Positions 7,962-15,725 of a stretch of DNA of 36,160 nt are shown here, in pieces. The notes beneath the pieces are model-generated. The model saw nothing but the letters and a program-made list of their open reading frames with translations. It had not been told where the DNA came from and searched no databases. The translations under genes and the position numbers were made by a program. This DNA is from an uncultured Paracoccaceae bacterium (GTDB lineage Bacteria > Pseudomonadota > Alphaproteobacteria > Rhodobacterales > Rhodobacteraceae), in the NCBI GenBank assembly GCA_947494675.1, contig CANLVP010000005.1, positions 1 through 36,160 on the forward strand. The letters run 5' to 3'. The number at the start of each line of letters is the position of its first letter. The stretch's first letter is position 1.

Positions 7962-7975
7962 AATCGTATACGATT
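7962..7975. promoter_or_regulatory. Palindromic operator, likely for the adjacent GntR/FCD regulator
   Basis: aatcgtatacgatt is a perfect 14 bp palindrome with the GTATAC core typical of GntR/FCD operators. It lies between the divergent kynB and gntR genes, touching the -35 of the rightward promoter and covering a possible leftward -10 (TATACG). Binding there could repress both sides. Confidence 0.6.
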
Positions 7976-8002
7976 GACCATTTCGCATATGAAACGTAAC
8001 AT
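7974..8002 (+). promoter_or_regulatory. Putative sigma70-type promoter of gntR-kynA-kynU
   Basis: TTGACC (7974-7979), a 17-base spacer and TAACAT (7997-8002) lie 18 bases before the gntR ATG. The -35 overlaps the end of the palindromic operator by two bases, which fits autorepression. Confidence 0.45.
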
Positions 8003-8020
8003 CCCTTAACGCGAGGTGCC

Positions 8021-8794
8021 ATGACCAATTCACATTCAAAATCCGATGCCCTTTATACGCAAGTGCGCGATGACATCCTGACGCTGACCCTTGCGCCGGA
8101 TGCCCCTTTGCGTCTGCCCGCGCTGGCCGAGCGGTATCAGGTGGGTGTGACCCCGATCCGGGAATGTCTGAACCGTCTCAGCGCGGATAAGCTTGTGATC
8201 ATCGCACATAACAAGGGGTTTCGCGTGGCCAGCATCTCTTTCAGTGAGTTGCTTGACCTTGAACATAGCCGCAGCGCGGTTGAGGGCACGCTGTTCCAAC
8301 GCTCTGTTCAGCGCGGCGATGATGCCTGGGAGGCACGGGTCATCGGGGCCTATCACCAATTGTCCAAGACGCCTGCCATGTCTGTGACTGGCACGCAAAG
8401 CGACATTGATCTGTGGAACCGGCGACACGCCGCCTTTCACGACGCGCTGATCAGCGCAGCAGATACCCCATGGATGCAGCATTTCCAGCGGCAATTGGCC
8501 GACCAGCTCCGACGCTATCAATTGTTCATTCAAACCGGCCTGCGCGACATGTTCCAAAGCCACCCCGAAAACGCCCCCCAAGTGGCAGAGGTCTATGCAA
8601 AGGCCATGGCCACCGACCCGCATGACGACCTTTATCAGATCGTGCTGTCGCGGGACACAGCGCGCGCGCGCGCTGTGTTTGAGCAGCACGTAAACCTGTC
8701 CATACGTGCGTTTCAGGACCTCAACACCCTGATCCCCGCTGGCACGATCGTTGCGACCACCCTGCAAACCCAAAACCAAGAGGCCCGCGCATGA
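8021..8794 (+). CDS. GntR-family (FCD subfamily) transcriptional regulator of tryptophan catabolism
   Basis: 257 residues. An N-terminal winged helix-turn-helix (residues about 10-70, recognition region LAERYQVGVTPIRECLNRLS) is followed by an all-helical FCD-type effector domain with the metal-site-like motif RRHAAFHDAL (His140) and a late EQHVNLSIRAF. FCD regulators usually bind small acids and repress neighbouring catabolic genes. Its position between divergent kynB and the downstream kynA-kynU points to kynurenine, anthranilate or tryptophan as ligand; this is inference. Its stop overlaps the kynA ATG as ATGA, so regulator and first enzyme are translationally coupled and the operon is probably autoregulated through the palindrome at 7962-7975. 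Confidence 0.88.
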   Translation: MTNSHSKSDALYTQVRDDILTLTLAPDAPLRLPALAERYQVGVTPIRECLNRLSADKLVIIAHNKGFRVASISFSELLDLEHSRSAVEGTLFQRSVQRGDDAWEARVIGAYHQLSKTPAMSVTGTQSDIDLWNRRHAAFHDALISAADTPWMQHFQRQLADQLRRYQLFIQTGLRDMFQSHPENAPQVAEVYAKAMATDPHDDLYQIVLSRDTARARAVFEQHVNLSIRAFQDLNTLIPAGTIVATTLQTQNQEARA

Positions 8795-9621
8795 CCGGCT
8801 ATGATCCTTCAAAAGAAGGGGCGCAAATGTCCTTTGCCAAGGATATGTCATATATCGACTACCTCGCGCTTGACCCCATTCTGGGCGCGCAGAACCGCCA
8901 ATCCGACGCCCATGACGAGATGCTGTTCATCATCCAGCATCAAACGTCTGAGCTGTGGATGCGTCTGGCCCTGCACGAGGTGTCGGTCGCCCGGGAAGAG
9001 TTGGCGCAGGGGAACTTTCCCCCCGTCTTCAAGATGTTGACCCGCGTGGCCCGCATCTTTGAGCAACTCAACAACGCGTGGGACGTGCTGCGCACCATGA
9101 CCCCAAGCGAATACACATCCTTTCGCGCCGATCTGGGGAAATCTTCCGGCTTTCAGTCGCATCAATATCGCCTGATCGAATTCATCCTTGGTAACCGCAA
9201 CAGGTCCATGATGAAGGTGCATGAACATCGCCCGGAACTGCACCATATGCTGACGCAGGAATTGGGTCAGAAATCCATGTATCACGTGGCGCTGGACCAA
9301 CTTGCGGCACATCTTGACGTAGCATTCGCGCCAGAGACCTACCGATTTGATCAGCCGCATCAGGCCGATGACGCTGTGATGCAGGCCTGGACGCAGGTTT
9401 ATGAAGCCCCAGAAAAACACTGGCACCTTTATGAACTGGCCGAAAAGCTGGTCGATATCGAAGATTACTTCCGCCGCTGGCGCTTTAACCACGTCACCAC
9501 AGTCGAGCGGATCATCGGCTTCAAACGCGGCACAGGTGGCACATCCGGTGTGAAATACTTACGCAAAATGCTCGAAGTTGAACTCTTCCCCGAGCTTTGG
9601 AATCTCAGAGGTCAGCTATGA
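8791..9621 (+). CDS. kynA: Tryptophan 2,3-dioxygenase
   Basis: Heme dioxygenase that opens the indole ring of L-tryptophan to give N-formylkynurenine. 276 residues, with family blocks DEMLFIIQHQTSELWMRLALHE (catalytic-site His50), YTSFRADLGKSSGFQSHQYR (substrate-contacting Arg112 region) and RWRFNHVTTVERIIGFKRGT (axial heme ligand His234), then the GTGGTSGVKYLRK loop. The start at 8791 keeps the conserved YDPSKEGA stretch; an internal ATG at 8827, preceded by gaagggg, is the alternative. It overlaps gntR and kynU by ATGA at both ends, forming a tight three-gene operon. Confidence 0.95.
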   Translation: MTGYDPSKEGAQMSFAKDMSYIDYLALDPILGAQNRQSDAHDEMLFIIQHQTSELWMRLALHEVSVAREELAQGNFPPVFKMLTRVARIFEQLNNAWDVLRTMTPSEYTSFRADLGKSSGFQSHQYRLIEFILGNRNRSMMKVHEHRPELHHMLTQELGQKSMYHVALDQLAAHLDVAFAPETYRFDQPHQADDAVMQAWTQVYEAPEKHWHLYELAEKLVDIEDYFRRWRFNHVTTVERIIGFKRGTGGTSGVKYLRKMLEVELFPELWNLRGQL

Positions 9622-10820
9622 CAAACATGCCAAAAACCCTGCCCATCAAAGACCAATTTTTCCTGCCCGACGGGATGATCTATCTGGATGGCAACTCTCT
9701 GGGTCCGTTGCCAAAGGGCACGACCGCACAGCTGACCCAGATGGTCGAGGACGAATGGGGCGATCACTTGATCACGGGATGGAACAAGGACGGTTGGATG
9801 GACCAACCCGCCCGCGTCGGGAATATGGTCGCTGGTCTGATCGGCGCGCCTGCGGGCAGCGTGACCATGGGCGATACGTTGTCAGTGAAAGTCTATCAGG
9901 CGCTGTCAGCGGCGTTGAAAATGCGCCCCGACCGCCGGGTAATCCTGTCGGACAATGGCAATTTCCCTTCCGATCTTTATATGGCGCAGGGTTTGGTCCA
10001 GCAGCTTGGTCAGGGCTACGAACTGCGCGTGGTTGATCCCGAAGACGTGGCAAGTGCAATCGACGACACCATTGCCGTGGCGATGATCACACAAGTGGAC
10101 TACCGCACAGGCCGGATGCACGATATGGATACGGTGACCAAAGCGGCCCATGCGGCCGGGGCCGTCATGCTGTGGGATCTGGCCCATAGTGCCGGGGCCG
10201 TGCCGGTTGATCTGACCGCCTCCAACTGTGAATTTGCCGTGGGCTGCACTTACAAATACCTCAACGGCGGACCGGGGGCACCCGCGTTTATCTATGCCCG
10301 CGACGATGTGGCTAAGGCGATGCAACCCGCCCTCGCCGGTTGGCTGGGCCACGACGCGCCCTTCGCCTTTGAGCCTGACTACCGCCCGGCCCCCGGCATC
10401 GCGCGTATGCGCGTCGGGACACCGCCAGTGATGCAGATGACGGCGCTTGAACACGCGCTTGGCGTCTGGGACGGCGTCGATATGCAAGACCTGCGCGCCG
10501 CCAGTATCCATTTGTCGGAACTCTTCATCGAAAAGGTCGAGGCGAGCTGCCCCGACCTCACCCTTGTCAGTCCGCGCGACAGCGCGGTGCGCGGCAGTCA
10601 GGTGTCCTTTGCCTTCGCTGAAGGCTACGCCGCGATGCAGGCGCTGATCGCGCATAACGTCATCGGCGACTTCCGCGCGCCCGACATCATGCGCTTTGGC
10701 TTCACACCGCTCTACCTTGACGACGATGATGTGTTGCAAGCGGTCGACGTTCTCACAAAAGTCATGCGGGACCGGCTTTGGGACAATCCAATGTACAAAG
10801 CGAGGAACAAGGTGACCTAG
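9618..10820 (+). CDS. kynU: Kynureninase
   Basis: PLP enzyme that cleaves kynurenine to anthranilate and alanine. From the ATG at 9618 it has 400 residues, the usual length. Motifs are IYLDGNSLGPLP near the N-terminus, the PLP phosphate/ring region MGDTLSVKVYQAL, the PLP-Asp block WDLAHSAGAVPVDL and the Schiff-base lysine in GCTYKYLNGGPGAP (Lys213). The start is chosen because aGAGGtcagct gives a good ribosome site and the ATG overlaps the kynA TGA; an ATG-like start at 9597 would only add seven residues inside kynA. The product anthranilate needs further enzymes not present in this window. Confidence 0.95.
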   Translation: MTNMPKTLPIKDQFFLPDGMIYLDGNSLGPLPKGTTAQLTQMVEDEWGDHLITGWNKDGWMDQPARVGNMVAGLIGAPAGSVTMGDTLSVKVYQALSAALKMRPDRRVILSDNGNFPSDLYMAQGLVQQLGQGYELRVVDPEDVASAIDDTIAVAMITQVDYRTGRMHDMDTVTKAAHAAGAVMLWDLAHSAGAVPVDLTASNCEFAVGCTYKYLNGGPGAPAFIYARDDVAKAMQPALAGWLGHDAPFAFEPDYRPAPGIARMRVGTPPVMQMTALEHALGVWDGVDMQDLRAASIHLSELFIEKVEASCPDLTLVSPRDSAVRGSQVSFAFAEGYAAMQALIAHNVIGDFRAPDIMRFGFTPLYLDDDDVLQAVDVLTKVMRDRLWDNPMYKARNKVT

Positions 10821-10924
10821 GTGCAGTCGGTTCGGCGACCAGCCGCGAAACAGGCGTTGCAGATCGCCGCCCCGCCGCCCATAGTTTCGTCATTCACTGA
10901 CGACCTAAAACAAGAGCATTTTCC

Positions 10925-11635
10925 GTGGCATATCGCAGTCAAATCGGCGGACAATCCGGCAAGGTCCTGATCGACGCCGTGATGGCCGAACGCGGGCCGA
11001 TGACGCAGGCGCGCGCCGTGCCGTCCGCTGTCATCGCGCATTACGAAACCCGGCTGCCGCCGCTCTTGCTGGACGTCTGGGAAAACCACGGCATCGGCGA
11101 TCTTGCGGGCGGACTTTTGCGGCTGTGTATTCCCGGCGCCTATGCCGAACCCCTTGCGACCCTCTTTGACGGCGACCTTGATTTCGCCGGGGACACTCAT
11201 GTCGTGGCCCATAGCCCCTTTGGCGATCTTCTGGTGTGGAGCGAGCGTCACGCCCTGATGTTCATCAGCATGGCGCAGAACTTTGTCGACGCGCCGTTCC
11301 TGACCCAACACCGCAAGACTGTCGTGCCCGATCAACTGGTGCTGGACCATGTGCTGGGGATGCCCGCGGCGGCGCTGAACATGGCCGATGACGCAGGCAC
11401 GCCGATGTTCGACGCAGCCCTTGCGCAACACGGGCCGCTGCAACCCCATCAGATCTACGGCATGATGCCCCCCGCCAGTTTTGGTGCATCAATCGCGGTT
11501 GATGCACTGGCCGTGACCGATGGCCCAAGCTGGTTCCAGGCCAAGCTATCCAGCACCGGCTTTGCCCTTGCCGATGTGGCCAACGCCAAATTCGGGCTGC
11601 GCCCCATTGGCCCGCCGCTGAGAGGGTCAGACTGA
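10925..11635 (+). CDS. GAD-like/Tdi1-type (DUF1851) T6SS immunity protein
   Basis: 236 residues from a GTG start at 10925; an ATG at 10982 is the alternative. The middle, LLDVWENHGIGDLAGGLLRLCIP, fits a GAD-like domain. The C-terminal HGPLQPHQIYGMMPPASFGA matches the T6SS immunity Tdi1 C-terminal (DUF1851) pattern. Proteins of this architecture neutralise T6SS DNase effectors such as Tde1 in Agrobacterium. No Tde-like toxin gene is adjacent; the genes that follow are a lipoprotein and a phospholipase effector, so it may be an orphan immunity gene. Its stop overlaps the next ATG by one base (TGATG), so it is the first gene of that small operon. Confidence 0.75.
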   Translation: MAYRSQIGGQSGKVLIDAVMAERGPMTQARAVPSAVIAHYETRLPPLLLDVWENHGIGDLAGGLLRLCIPGAYAEPLATLFDGDLDFAGDTHVVAHSPFGDLLVWSERHALMFISMAQNFVDAPFLTQHRKTVVPDQLVLDHVLGMPAAALNMADDAGTPMFDAALAQHGPLQPHQIYGMMPPASFGASIAVDALAVTDGPSWFQAKLSSTGFALADVANAKFGLRPIGPPLRGSD

Positions 11636-12210
11636 TGAAACACCTCGCATTCATCACCCTGTTGGCCCTGTCGGGCTGCGGCTTGGGCGGACCTGATGGC
11701 ATGTCGCTCGCCTTTTCCACAACGTCGGGCAACCCCGTTGTGGTCACCGCCTTTCGCGTGAATGGCGAGGACGTGCTGCTGCAACCGACCGAGACCTATG
11801 GCACCGCCGACATCTCCCGCCCGCGCATCGGCACCGGGCAAATGTCGCTGGGCTACCCAAAGGGCAACGACGCCAAAACCATGCAGATAGACACCACATG
11901 GGTCGAGCTTTTGACCCAAAAGGCGTGGCAGGCGCAGGTCGATGTGCCCCTCGATCAATTGCAGCAAATCCCCAGCAATAGGGTCGAATATATGCCGGTT
12001 TTCGGGGCCTCGGGCCACCTGCTGATCACCTCTGATCCCTTGCCCACGGCAGACAGCGCGCCGCTCAATGACGTGGCCAGCACTTGTGGCACACGCCGGG
12101 CCGATGCGGACACGGATTTTGCTGAAAACCCCGGTGCCCTGCCCGGTCTGGCCGAGGCTTTGGCCTTTGCCTACCCTGCCCCGGCACCATCCCCCTGCCC
12201 CGAGGCGTAG
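11635..12210 (+). CDS. Lipoprotein, probable immunity protein of the Tle1-type phospholipase
   Basis: 191 residues. A short signal peptide ends in the lipobox LSGC (MKHLAFITLLALSGCG), so the mature protein should be anchored in the periplasm. The body has beta-rich segments (VVTAFRVNGEDVLLQPTETY), two later cysteines and a proline-rich tail. Immunity proteins of T6SS lipase effectors are often periplasmic lipoproteins encoded immediately beside the effector, which is exactly the arrangement here: the phospholipase starts two bases after this stop. The immunity role is inferred from location and position, not from a recognised domain. Confidence 0.7.
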   Translation: MKHLAFITLLALSGCGLGGPDGMSLAFSTTSGNPVVVTAFRVNGEDVLLQPTETYGTADISRPRIGTGQMSLGYPKGNDAKTMQIDTTWVELLTQKAWQAQVDVPLDQLQQIPSNRVEYMPVFGASGHLLITSDPLPTADSAPLNDVASTCGTRRADADTDFAENPGALPGLAEALAFAYPAPAPSPCPEA

Positions 12211-12211
12211 C

Positions 12212-13618
12212 ATGGCCGGCGATCTTGATATCACCGATGCCGCTGATGCGGCCGCCGCCGATCCCGAAATGCAGGGGGCTGCGGGCAATGCCGTGCAGGT
12301 TTGCCCCGCTGTCACCTTGGAGATCGGCGTTTTCTTTGACGGCACCGGCAACAATATCGCCAATGCCACTGCAGCCAGCGGCGGCGGCAGCTATGGGAAT
12401 GGCCTGTCGAACGTGGCCCTGCTGTATCCGCTCTATAAGACCGGCGACCGCTATACACAGATGAACGCCTGCGGCGCGCCGGGGCGCAAGTTCGGCGCGA
12501 TCTACAAGCAAGGCATCGGCACCGTCGCGGGCGAATCCGACTACTGGCCCACAACGCTCACAGGTGCGGCCACCGGCACCGGCCCAACTGGCGTTGAGTC
12601 CCGCGTGCACGAGGCCTGTCTTGACGTGGGCCGCCTGATAAACCGCCTGTCGCCGGGGGTAGAGCCGACAGAGATCATCATGGATGTCTTTGGCTTCAGC
12701 CGGGGTGCCGCCGCCGCACGTTACTTTGTTAACTGCTTTCGGCAGGGATTTGTCGAGTATTATCAATACTATGTGAACCTGCAACGCGCCTCGCTTCCGC
12801 CCGGTCGCAACGTCACATTTCGCTTTGTTGGCATCTTTGACACCGTGGCCGCCATCGGCATCGGCACCAATGACGACAATGGCCCGGTCAACGTCCATTG
12901 CAGCACCGCGCAGGCCGATCAAATTTACCACCTGACCGCCAAACATGAATATCGTGAAAATTTTCGCCTGAACAAAAACACCCCCAGCGGCGGTGACACG
13001 CGCGAGATGTTGGGCGCGCATTCCGATGTCGGTGGTGGGTATCGCGATGTTGGTGACAACGCCCTCGTGACAAATACCCGCACACGCGTTTTTCCGACGG
13101 CGGGTGCCGCGCAGACCGCCCACGCCGCCGATACCCGCGCCGCCGCGTCCGCCCGTGCATCCCAGACCAACTTTTGGGTGCGCGAGGGCTGGATCAATGC
13201 CAATGAACCGGTTGGCGGACTTGAAAACGCGCCCACGCCCATCATGCCGCGTCAGTCGGTCGGTGTTTTTGGTCCCGGTCCCATGACCTATACCTATCAA
13301 ACAGGTGCGGTACTGAACCGACCATGGGTACAACCGGGCCTCAACCGCATTCCGCTGCGGATCATGTATGACAAGGCCATCGCGAAATCGGTGCCCTTCA
13401 ACAGCTTTCCGACCAGCGCCAACTACATGATCCCCCCTGCCCTTGCAGCCCTCGCAGGCAGCTTGCCACAAGATGGCCCCCTCCCCTCTGGTGCGGCGGC
13501 GCGGGCAATTTTGCGCAATTATGGTCATGTATCGGCCAGCTTTGACCGCGTTGGCATGTCGCCAGAGCCAAACTTTGTGCGCATCACCTATGAAAACGAA
13601 GCATCCAAGGCAAAATAG
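12212..13618 (+). CDS. Tle1-type T6SS phospholipase effector (DUF2235)
   Basis: 468 residues from the ATG at 12212, preceded by CGAGGC; the frame is open further upstream but that part lies inside the lipoprotein gene. DUF2235 landmarks are LEIGVFFDGTGNN (residues about 36-48), the nucleophile elbow VFGFSRGAAAARYFVN (Ser163), IFDTVAAIG, and GAHSDVGGGY with the catalytic Asp272. Such proteins are delivered by T6SS into the periplasm of neighbouring cells, where they hydrolyse membrane phospholipids. A convergent DUF4123 adaptor ends three bases downstream and may load it onto the VgrG at 22292-24346. No N-terminal VgrG, PAAR or marker domain is fused, which fits adaptor-dependent loading. Confidence 0.88.
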   Translation: MAGDLDITDAADAAAADPEMQGAAGNAVQVCPAVTLEIGVFFDGTGNNIANATAASGGGSYGNGLSNVALLYPLYKTGDRYTQMNACGAPGRKFGAIYKQGIGTVAGESDYWPTTLTGAATGTGPTGVESRVHEACLDVGRLINRLSPGVEPTEIIMDVFGFSRGAAAARYFVNCFRQGFVEYYQYYVNLQRASLPPGRNVTFRFVGIFDTVAAIGIGTNDDNGPVNVHCSTAQADQIYHLTAKHEYRENFRLNKNTPSGGDTREMLGAHSDVGGGYRDVGDNALVTNTRTRVFPTAGAAQTAHAADTRAAASARASQTNFWVREGWINANEPVGGLENAPTPIMPRQSVGVFGPGPMTYTYQTGAVLNRPWVQPGLNRIPLRIMYDKAIAKSVPFNSFPTSANYMIPPALAALAGSLPQDGPLPSGAAARAILRNYGHVSASFDRVGMSPEPNFVRITYENEASKAK

Positions 13619-13621
13619 ACC

Positions 13622-14596
13622 CTAACTCAGGGCCTTTACCCGTGTTTTGAGCATTTCAAACCGGTCCGCTTCTGGCCCGGCGCGCCGCAAAATCCGGCGG
13701 ATTTCGTTGTCCGGGTCGCGGGTTTCAAAGTTGGGGCCGTAGTGCAATTCCCAGGCCATCATCGTGAACAGGATATGCTTTTGCCGGAACCCCTGCCGCT
13801 TCATCTTGGTGGTCATTTGCCGGATCAGATCGTGCAGCGCCGCGTCGCTTTGCGGTGCGGTCACATCGGGGAACGTTGCGCGCAGTTTATCTGCGATCAA
13901 CGCGACGTCTTGTTCCAAACGCAGATCCTCAAACAGCAGCATGTCATTGTCATTGAGCGCAAAGACACCGCTGGGCGGCGCAGGTTGATCTGACAGGTCC
14001 ACAGGCCGCAGCACCGTCATCGCCGCCCCCTGCCCTTCCAGCTGCGGCACCATCAGCGCATGGATCCGCCCCCCGTCCCGCGTCGCAAACCAGCGCGCGA
14101 TCAGGCTGGGACGGTCGACCAACCCGGCAAAATATGCGCCCGCGATGCGCGGCTCCCAATAACGGAACAGGAACATCTTGCCGCGCCCGTCATCCACCCG
14201 CAAAAACCGCCGTAAATGCTGGCGTAGGGCGGGCAAATCCATGTCGGTCTTGATGAAAATACCGGGCTGCGCCGTCCAATGGGCAAATGGGCCAGGCTTG
14301 CCGTCCTGACCAATGGTAAAAAGCGCCTGAAAGAGCCGGTCGTCGGGTTTAAGGGACACCAACCAGGGGGCCACATCCTGTGCCTCTTCCGCCAAATCGC
14401 CCTGAAACAGACAGCTGGCGCGCAGCCCTTGCGTGGCAATCAGCTCTGGCAGGTTGACCAGCCGCGCGGCGTCCAGAATGGCGATCACCGTGCCATCCGG
14501 GTTCAGCATATCCGGCACAAGGTCCAACGGCGTCGGGGCCTTTTGCACATAGCATTGGATGGTTGGCTGGGTCAGAGCGTTCACCTTGGTCTTCAC
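13622..14596 (-). CDS. DUF4123 T6SS effector chaperone/adaptor (first of two)
   Basis: 324 residues. The N-terminal two thirds fit DUF4123: VIAILDAARLVNLPELI, DVAPWLVSLKPDDRLF, a hydrophobic GIFIKTDMDLPALRQHLRRFLRV and FLFRYWEPRIAGAYF. DUF4123 proteins bind an effector and help load it onto a VgrG. The C-terminal third (about residues 220-324) is an extension typical of adaptors specific to one effector. It is convergent with the phospholipase gene, three bases apart, and divergent from a second DUF4123 gene 64 bp away. The most likely client is the phospholipase, by adjacency only. Confidence 0.85.
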   Translation of the reverse strand: MKTKVNALTQPTIQCYVQKAPTPLDLVPDMLNPDGTVIAILDAARLVNLPELIATQGLRASCLFQGDLAEEAQDVAPWLVSLKPDDRLFQALFTIGQDGKPGPFAHWTAQPGIFIKTDMDLPALRQHLRRFLRVDDGRGKMFLFRYWEPRIAGAYFAGLVDRPSLIARWFATRDGGRIHALMVPQLEGQGAAMTVLRPVDLSDQPAPPSGVFALNDNDMLLFEDLRLEQDVALIADKLRATFPDVTAPQSDAALHDLIRQMTTKMKRQGFRQKHILFTMMAWELHYGPNFETRDPDNEIRRILRRAGPEADRFEMLKTRVKALS

Positions 14597-14660
14597 GGTC
14601 CGTTCAGTCTAACGATGCGGTGCGGGGCCATGCAATTCACTTTCCATAAACCATGTTCTA

Positions 14661-15722
14661 TTGCGCTTGGGGGCTGTTCCCATATTGTGCCCTCAGCAAC
14701 CGATCGGCCCATTGATTTTGAACCAACCGTTTACACAATCCCCGACGGGTTCGACCCCGCTTGCTGGCAGCGCTTATCCCGCGGTGCAAGTGCTCAGTGA
14801 TGTCGCCCCCCTGCCCCCAACCACGGCCACCAGCGATGGCCCTGCGGTGCCGGAAGTTTTGGAAAATCTGGTCTTTGGGCAGCCTGATCCAAAGGTCAAA
14901 CTGAACACCTTCGCCGTGCTTGATGCCGCGCGCATCGTTAATCTGGTCGAGACACTCGCCGCCTCTGATCTGGATCACGCCTGCCTGTTTGAACCCGGTC
15001 AGGGCCTTGACGACGTGGCCCCCTGGCTGGTTGAGCTTGCGCCCGATCACGCCTTGACCCGGAACCTGTTTACCCATGATCCGACGCGCGATGTGGCGTG
15101 GTTTTTATGGGACAAATCCCCCGGCATCATCCTGCGCTCCCTCTTGGGGCTTGATGATCTGCGCGCCCATTTCCGCCGCTTTGTGCAGGTGCCCGTGGCC
15201 CAGTCAAAGCCCGTGTTCCTGCGCTTTTGGGACCCGCGTTTTCTGGGCCGCTACATGGTCACCCACCACCCCGAGGCTGACAACCATATCGCCGGTTTCA
15301 TCGGGCAAAGCATGCTGATCCTGCCCGATGCCCCCGACGCCTGTGTTCGCGTCGTGCAGGGCCACGCCGCCCCCGTCCCCCGCGCCAAGGGCGACTGGCC
15401 CCACCTGATGCGCGACGCTGGAAAGATCCGCTTTTCGCTCTTCCGCACCGACCTGCCTGACCGCATGGCCAAGCGGTTTGACGCCTTGCAAAAGCTTGAC
15501 CGTCCGACCCGTAAGTCATTGTTTTCGCAAATGATTGACGATGCCGTGGCCCTGCGCCTCACTGACGAACGCGCGATTGAGCGCTATTGCCTCGCCTGCC
15601 TGATGCTTGGCGGGCGGCCGCAAGATGACCCCCGGTTTGACGCCGAAATCCACAGCCCCCAACATGAACTTGACCGCTCGCGCAAAATTCTGGGCCGCGC
15701 GCAACAGATAGCCGAAGGGTAA
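14661..15722 (+). CDS. DUF4123 T6SS effector chaperone/adaptor (second of two)
   Basis: Related to the divergent neighbour: TFAVLDAARIVNLVETL, DDVAPWLVELAPDHALTRNLF, GIILRSLLGLDDLRAHFRRFVQV and VFLRFWDPRFLGRYM align in the same order. As given (353 residues) the start is a TTG at 14661 with no clear ribosome site. The first ~45 residues are proline-rich and low in family signal, so a GTG at 14784 or 14790 may be the true start. It ends three bases before a hydrophobic putative effector on the same strand, its likely client. Two paralogous adaptors back to back suggest each serves its own effector on a shared VgrG spike. Confidence 0.8.
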   Translation: MRLGAVPILCPQQPIGPLILNQPFTQSPTGSTPLAGSAYPAVQVLSDVAPLPPTTATSDGPAVPEVLENLVFGQPDPKVKLNTFAVLDAARIVNLVETLAASDLDHACLFEPGQGLDDVAPWLVELAPDHALTRNLFTHDPTRDVAWFLWDKSPGIILRSLLGLDDLRAHFRRFVQVPVAQSKPVFLRFWDPRFLGRYMVTHHPEADNHIAGFIGQSMLILPDAPDACVRVVQGHAAPVPRAKGDWPHLMRDAGKIRFSLFRTDLPDRMAKRFDALQKLDRPTRKSLFSQMIDDAVALRLTDERAIERYCLACLMLGGRPQDDPRFDAEIHSPQHELDRSRKILGRAQQIAEG

Positions 15723-15725
15723 ACC

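Noticed and set aside
7858-8028. 57-codon N-terminal extension of the formamidase
   Set aside because: It crosses the operator palindrome, overlaps gntR and carries no family sequence.
12065-13528. 487-codon open frame antisense to the phospholipase gene
   Set aside because: High GC in codon position three opens the opposite strand; the plus-strand gene has clear DUF2235 motifs and the antisense product is low-complexity Ala/Gly/Arg.
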